From positions 1 through 52,506 of the forward strand of contig PBTQ01000074.1 in NCBI GenBank assembly GCA_002729125.1: 52,506 nt of DNA, read 5' to 3'. Shown in pieces: positions 51,732 to 52,506 of the stretch; the stretch's first letter is position 1, and every line of letters starts with the position of its first letter. This stretch comes from Acidimicrobiaceae bacterium. Lineage in GTDB: Bacteria; Actinomycetota; Acidimicrobiia; Acidimicrobiales; Aldehydirespiratoraceae. A program made the translations under genes and the position numbers. Under the pieces are notes generated by a model. The model was not told the DNA's origin. It made no database searches and saw only the letters and a program-made list of their open reading frames with translations.

Positions 51732-51787
51732 TGTTTTTGTACCTCCGTAGGTTGGTTGACTCACCGGTCGGCGAGAACGTGGGCGCC

Positions 51788-52405
51788 TCAGGCGACCCGA
51801 ATGGCGACCAGACCTTCCATGCTTCCTGCCGTCGGTTCCCCGGGAGCCGACTCGAGCAGTTGAAGAAGGGAAGCGTCGGGAGTGCCCGAGCGGGCCGCGT
51901 CGATGTCGTCGATCGAGCTTGCGTTCGAACACAGGCCGATGCTGAACGGGTTTGGCTCGGCCAAGGTGAAGACCGTCTGTGTGATGCCTGATGATGCATG
52001 TTGGGCGTCGGCCATCTGATGGGTCCAGGCGACTGACGCACCCCACTGACGGGGGTCGACCTGCCAGTTCGTCACTGCGACCGCCCCGGGCGGCTCCCGC
52101 AAGGGGCCGGCGACATGCGTCACCCGTGCCATGAAATCCTCGGCTGGCGCATCGAGGTGCTCAGCGAAGGATCGTTGTGCTGCCATGAAATCGGCATCAC
52201 CAATGAGCTGGGCGTTCATCGCCATCAACTCGCTGTGAGAAGAGAACATGTCGGCGATCCACATCCGGCCGAAGCGGCCGAGAACGACTGAGTACACCGT
52301 GGCGCTTCTGCCGGTGATCGAGTTGGCCCTCGAGATCAGATCGATCAACTCGGGGGCAGCTTCGGCAGAGTGCCCCGGCTTCAGCTGAAGGTGGCGATTG
52401 AACAT
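51788..52405 (-). CDS. Probable tandem alpha/beta-barrel protein of unknown function
   Basis: A 205-aa soluble protein that appears to be two ferredoxin-like (dimeric alpha/beta-barrel) repeats, about 1-100 and 108-205. The first has MFNRHLQLKPG, VYSVVLGRFGRMWIADMF and SSHSELMAMNAQL. The second begins AVAVTNWQVD. The first half resembles the 103-aa protein at 4701 in layout. I chose ATG 52405, since the ORF-track start at 52411 is TTG. The motif CAAGAATTTCACAA lies 70 bp upstream. Function unknown. Confidence 0.55.
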   Translation of the reverse strand: MFNRHLQLKPGHSAEAAPELIDLISRANSITGRSATVYSVVLGRFGRMWIADMFSSHSELMAMNAQLIGDADFMAAQRSFAEHLDAPAEDFMARVTHVAGPLREPPGAVAVTNWQVDPRQWGASVAWTHQMADAQHASSGITQTVFTLAEPNPFSIGLCSNASSIDDIDAARSGTPDASLLQLLESAPGEPTAGSMEGLVAIRVA

Positions 52406-52475
52406 GAACAAGTGGAATCTCCCGATTCGTGATGGTTCGTCTAACCCCTACGTCGCGGACGGTAGGAGAGGCTGG

Positions 52476-52489
52476 TTGTGAAATTCTTG
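52476..52489 (-). promoter_or_regulatory. Candidate regulatory word CAAGAATTTCACAA, copy 2
   Basis: Identical to the copy at 5060-5073, in the same orientation relative to its gene, 70 bp upstream of the 205-aa barrel-like gene. The rest of 52412-52506 shows no gene. Confidence 0.35.
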
Positions 52490-52506
52490 CGGTCGTCGGT
52501 GCTGGA

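Overview
The window is about 52.5 kb of GC-rich, gene-dense actinobacterial DNA with short gaps and many GTG starts. A WhiB-family regulator, a mycothiol ligase (MshC) homologue, proteins resembling the actinobacterial families DUF3499 and DUF3152, an actinobacterial-type oligoribonuclease and a SARP/BTAD regulator all fit. The overall flavour suggests class Acidimicrobiia (Ilumatobacter-like), but that placement is an inference. Apart from the right end, most of the window looks like ordinary chromosomal backbone. I see no insertion sequence, prophage, integrase or CRISPR array.

Layout, left to right. 1-4685: cytochrome c oxidase operon ctaC(partial)-ctaD-ctaE-ctaF-ctaG. 4701-9636: a small alpha/beta-barrel protein, serS with a coupled methyltransferase, an ornithine-cyclodeaminase-family gene coupled to a serine/threonine-dehydratase-family gene, and a pair of crcB fluoride channels. 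9659-15979: pdxH; a minus-strand tlpA-ccdA-polyglutamate hydrolase operon; a whiB7-like regulator with a long leader carrying a uORF and an attenuator-like hairpin; an acyl-ACP thioesterase; a metallo-beta-lactamase-fold hydrolase; and oligoribonuclease. 16019-25924: dut, an RsbW-like ATPase, a DUF4031 protein, an alkyl-sulfatase-like hydrolase, lysC, a degenerate isochorismatase, a D-aminoacylase-like amidohydrolase, a GH3 glucosidase and msrA.

26033-36713: an SDR dehydrogenase, GH2 beta-galactosidase, DUF3152 lipoprotein, thiolase, SSI-like lipoprotein, cyclophilin, 3-hydroxybutyryl-CoA dehydrogenase and an MFS exporter. 36762-46113: DUF4157 protease-like protein, methyltransferase, HAD phosphatase, DUF3499 and DUF983 proteins in a strange antisense overlap, a beta-propeller protein, a serine hydrolase, a GH5-like glycosidase, cysS, mshC and tRNA-Arg(CCT). 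46221-52506: VTT-domain membrane protein, aldehyde dehydrogenase, two small membrane proteins, then a less conserved right end with a BTAD regulator, a DUF1059-like protein, small barrel-like proteins and a three-helix membrane protein.

Genes that appear to work together are the terminal oxidase and its assembly factor; TlpA with CcdA (extracytoplasmic thiol chemistry); MshC with CysS (both activate cysteine); thiolase, Hbd and SDR (acyl-CoA metabolism, not one operon); and three glycosidases without signal peptides, which suggests hydrolysis of imported oligosaccharides. The most interesting signals are the whiB7-type leader, a hairpin-rich non-coding stretch just downstream of it, and an identical AT-rich 14-mer upstream of two barrel-like genes at opposite ends of the window.
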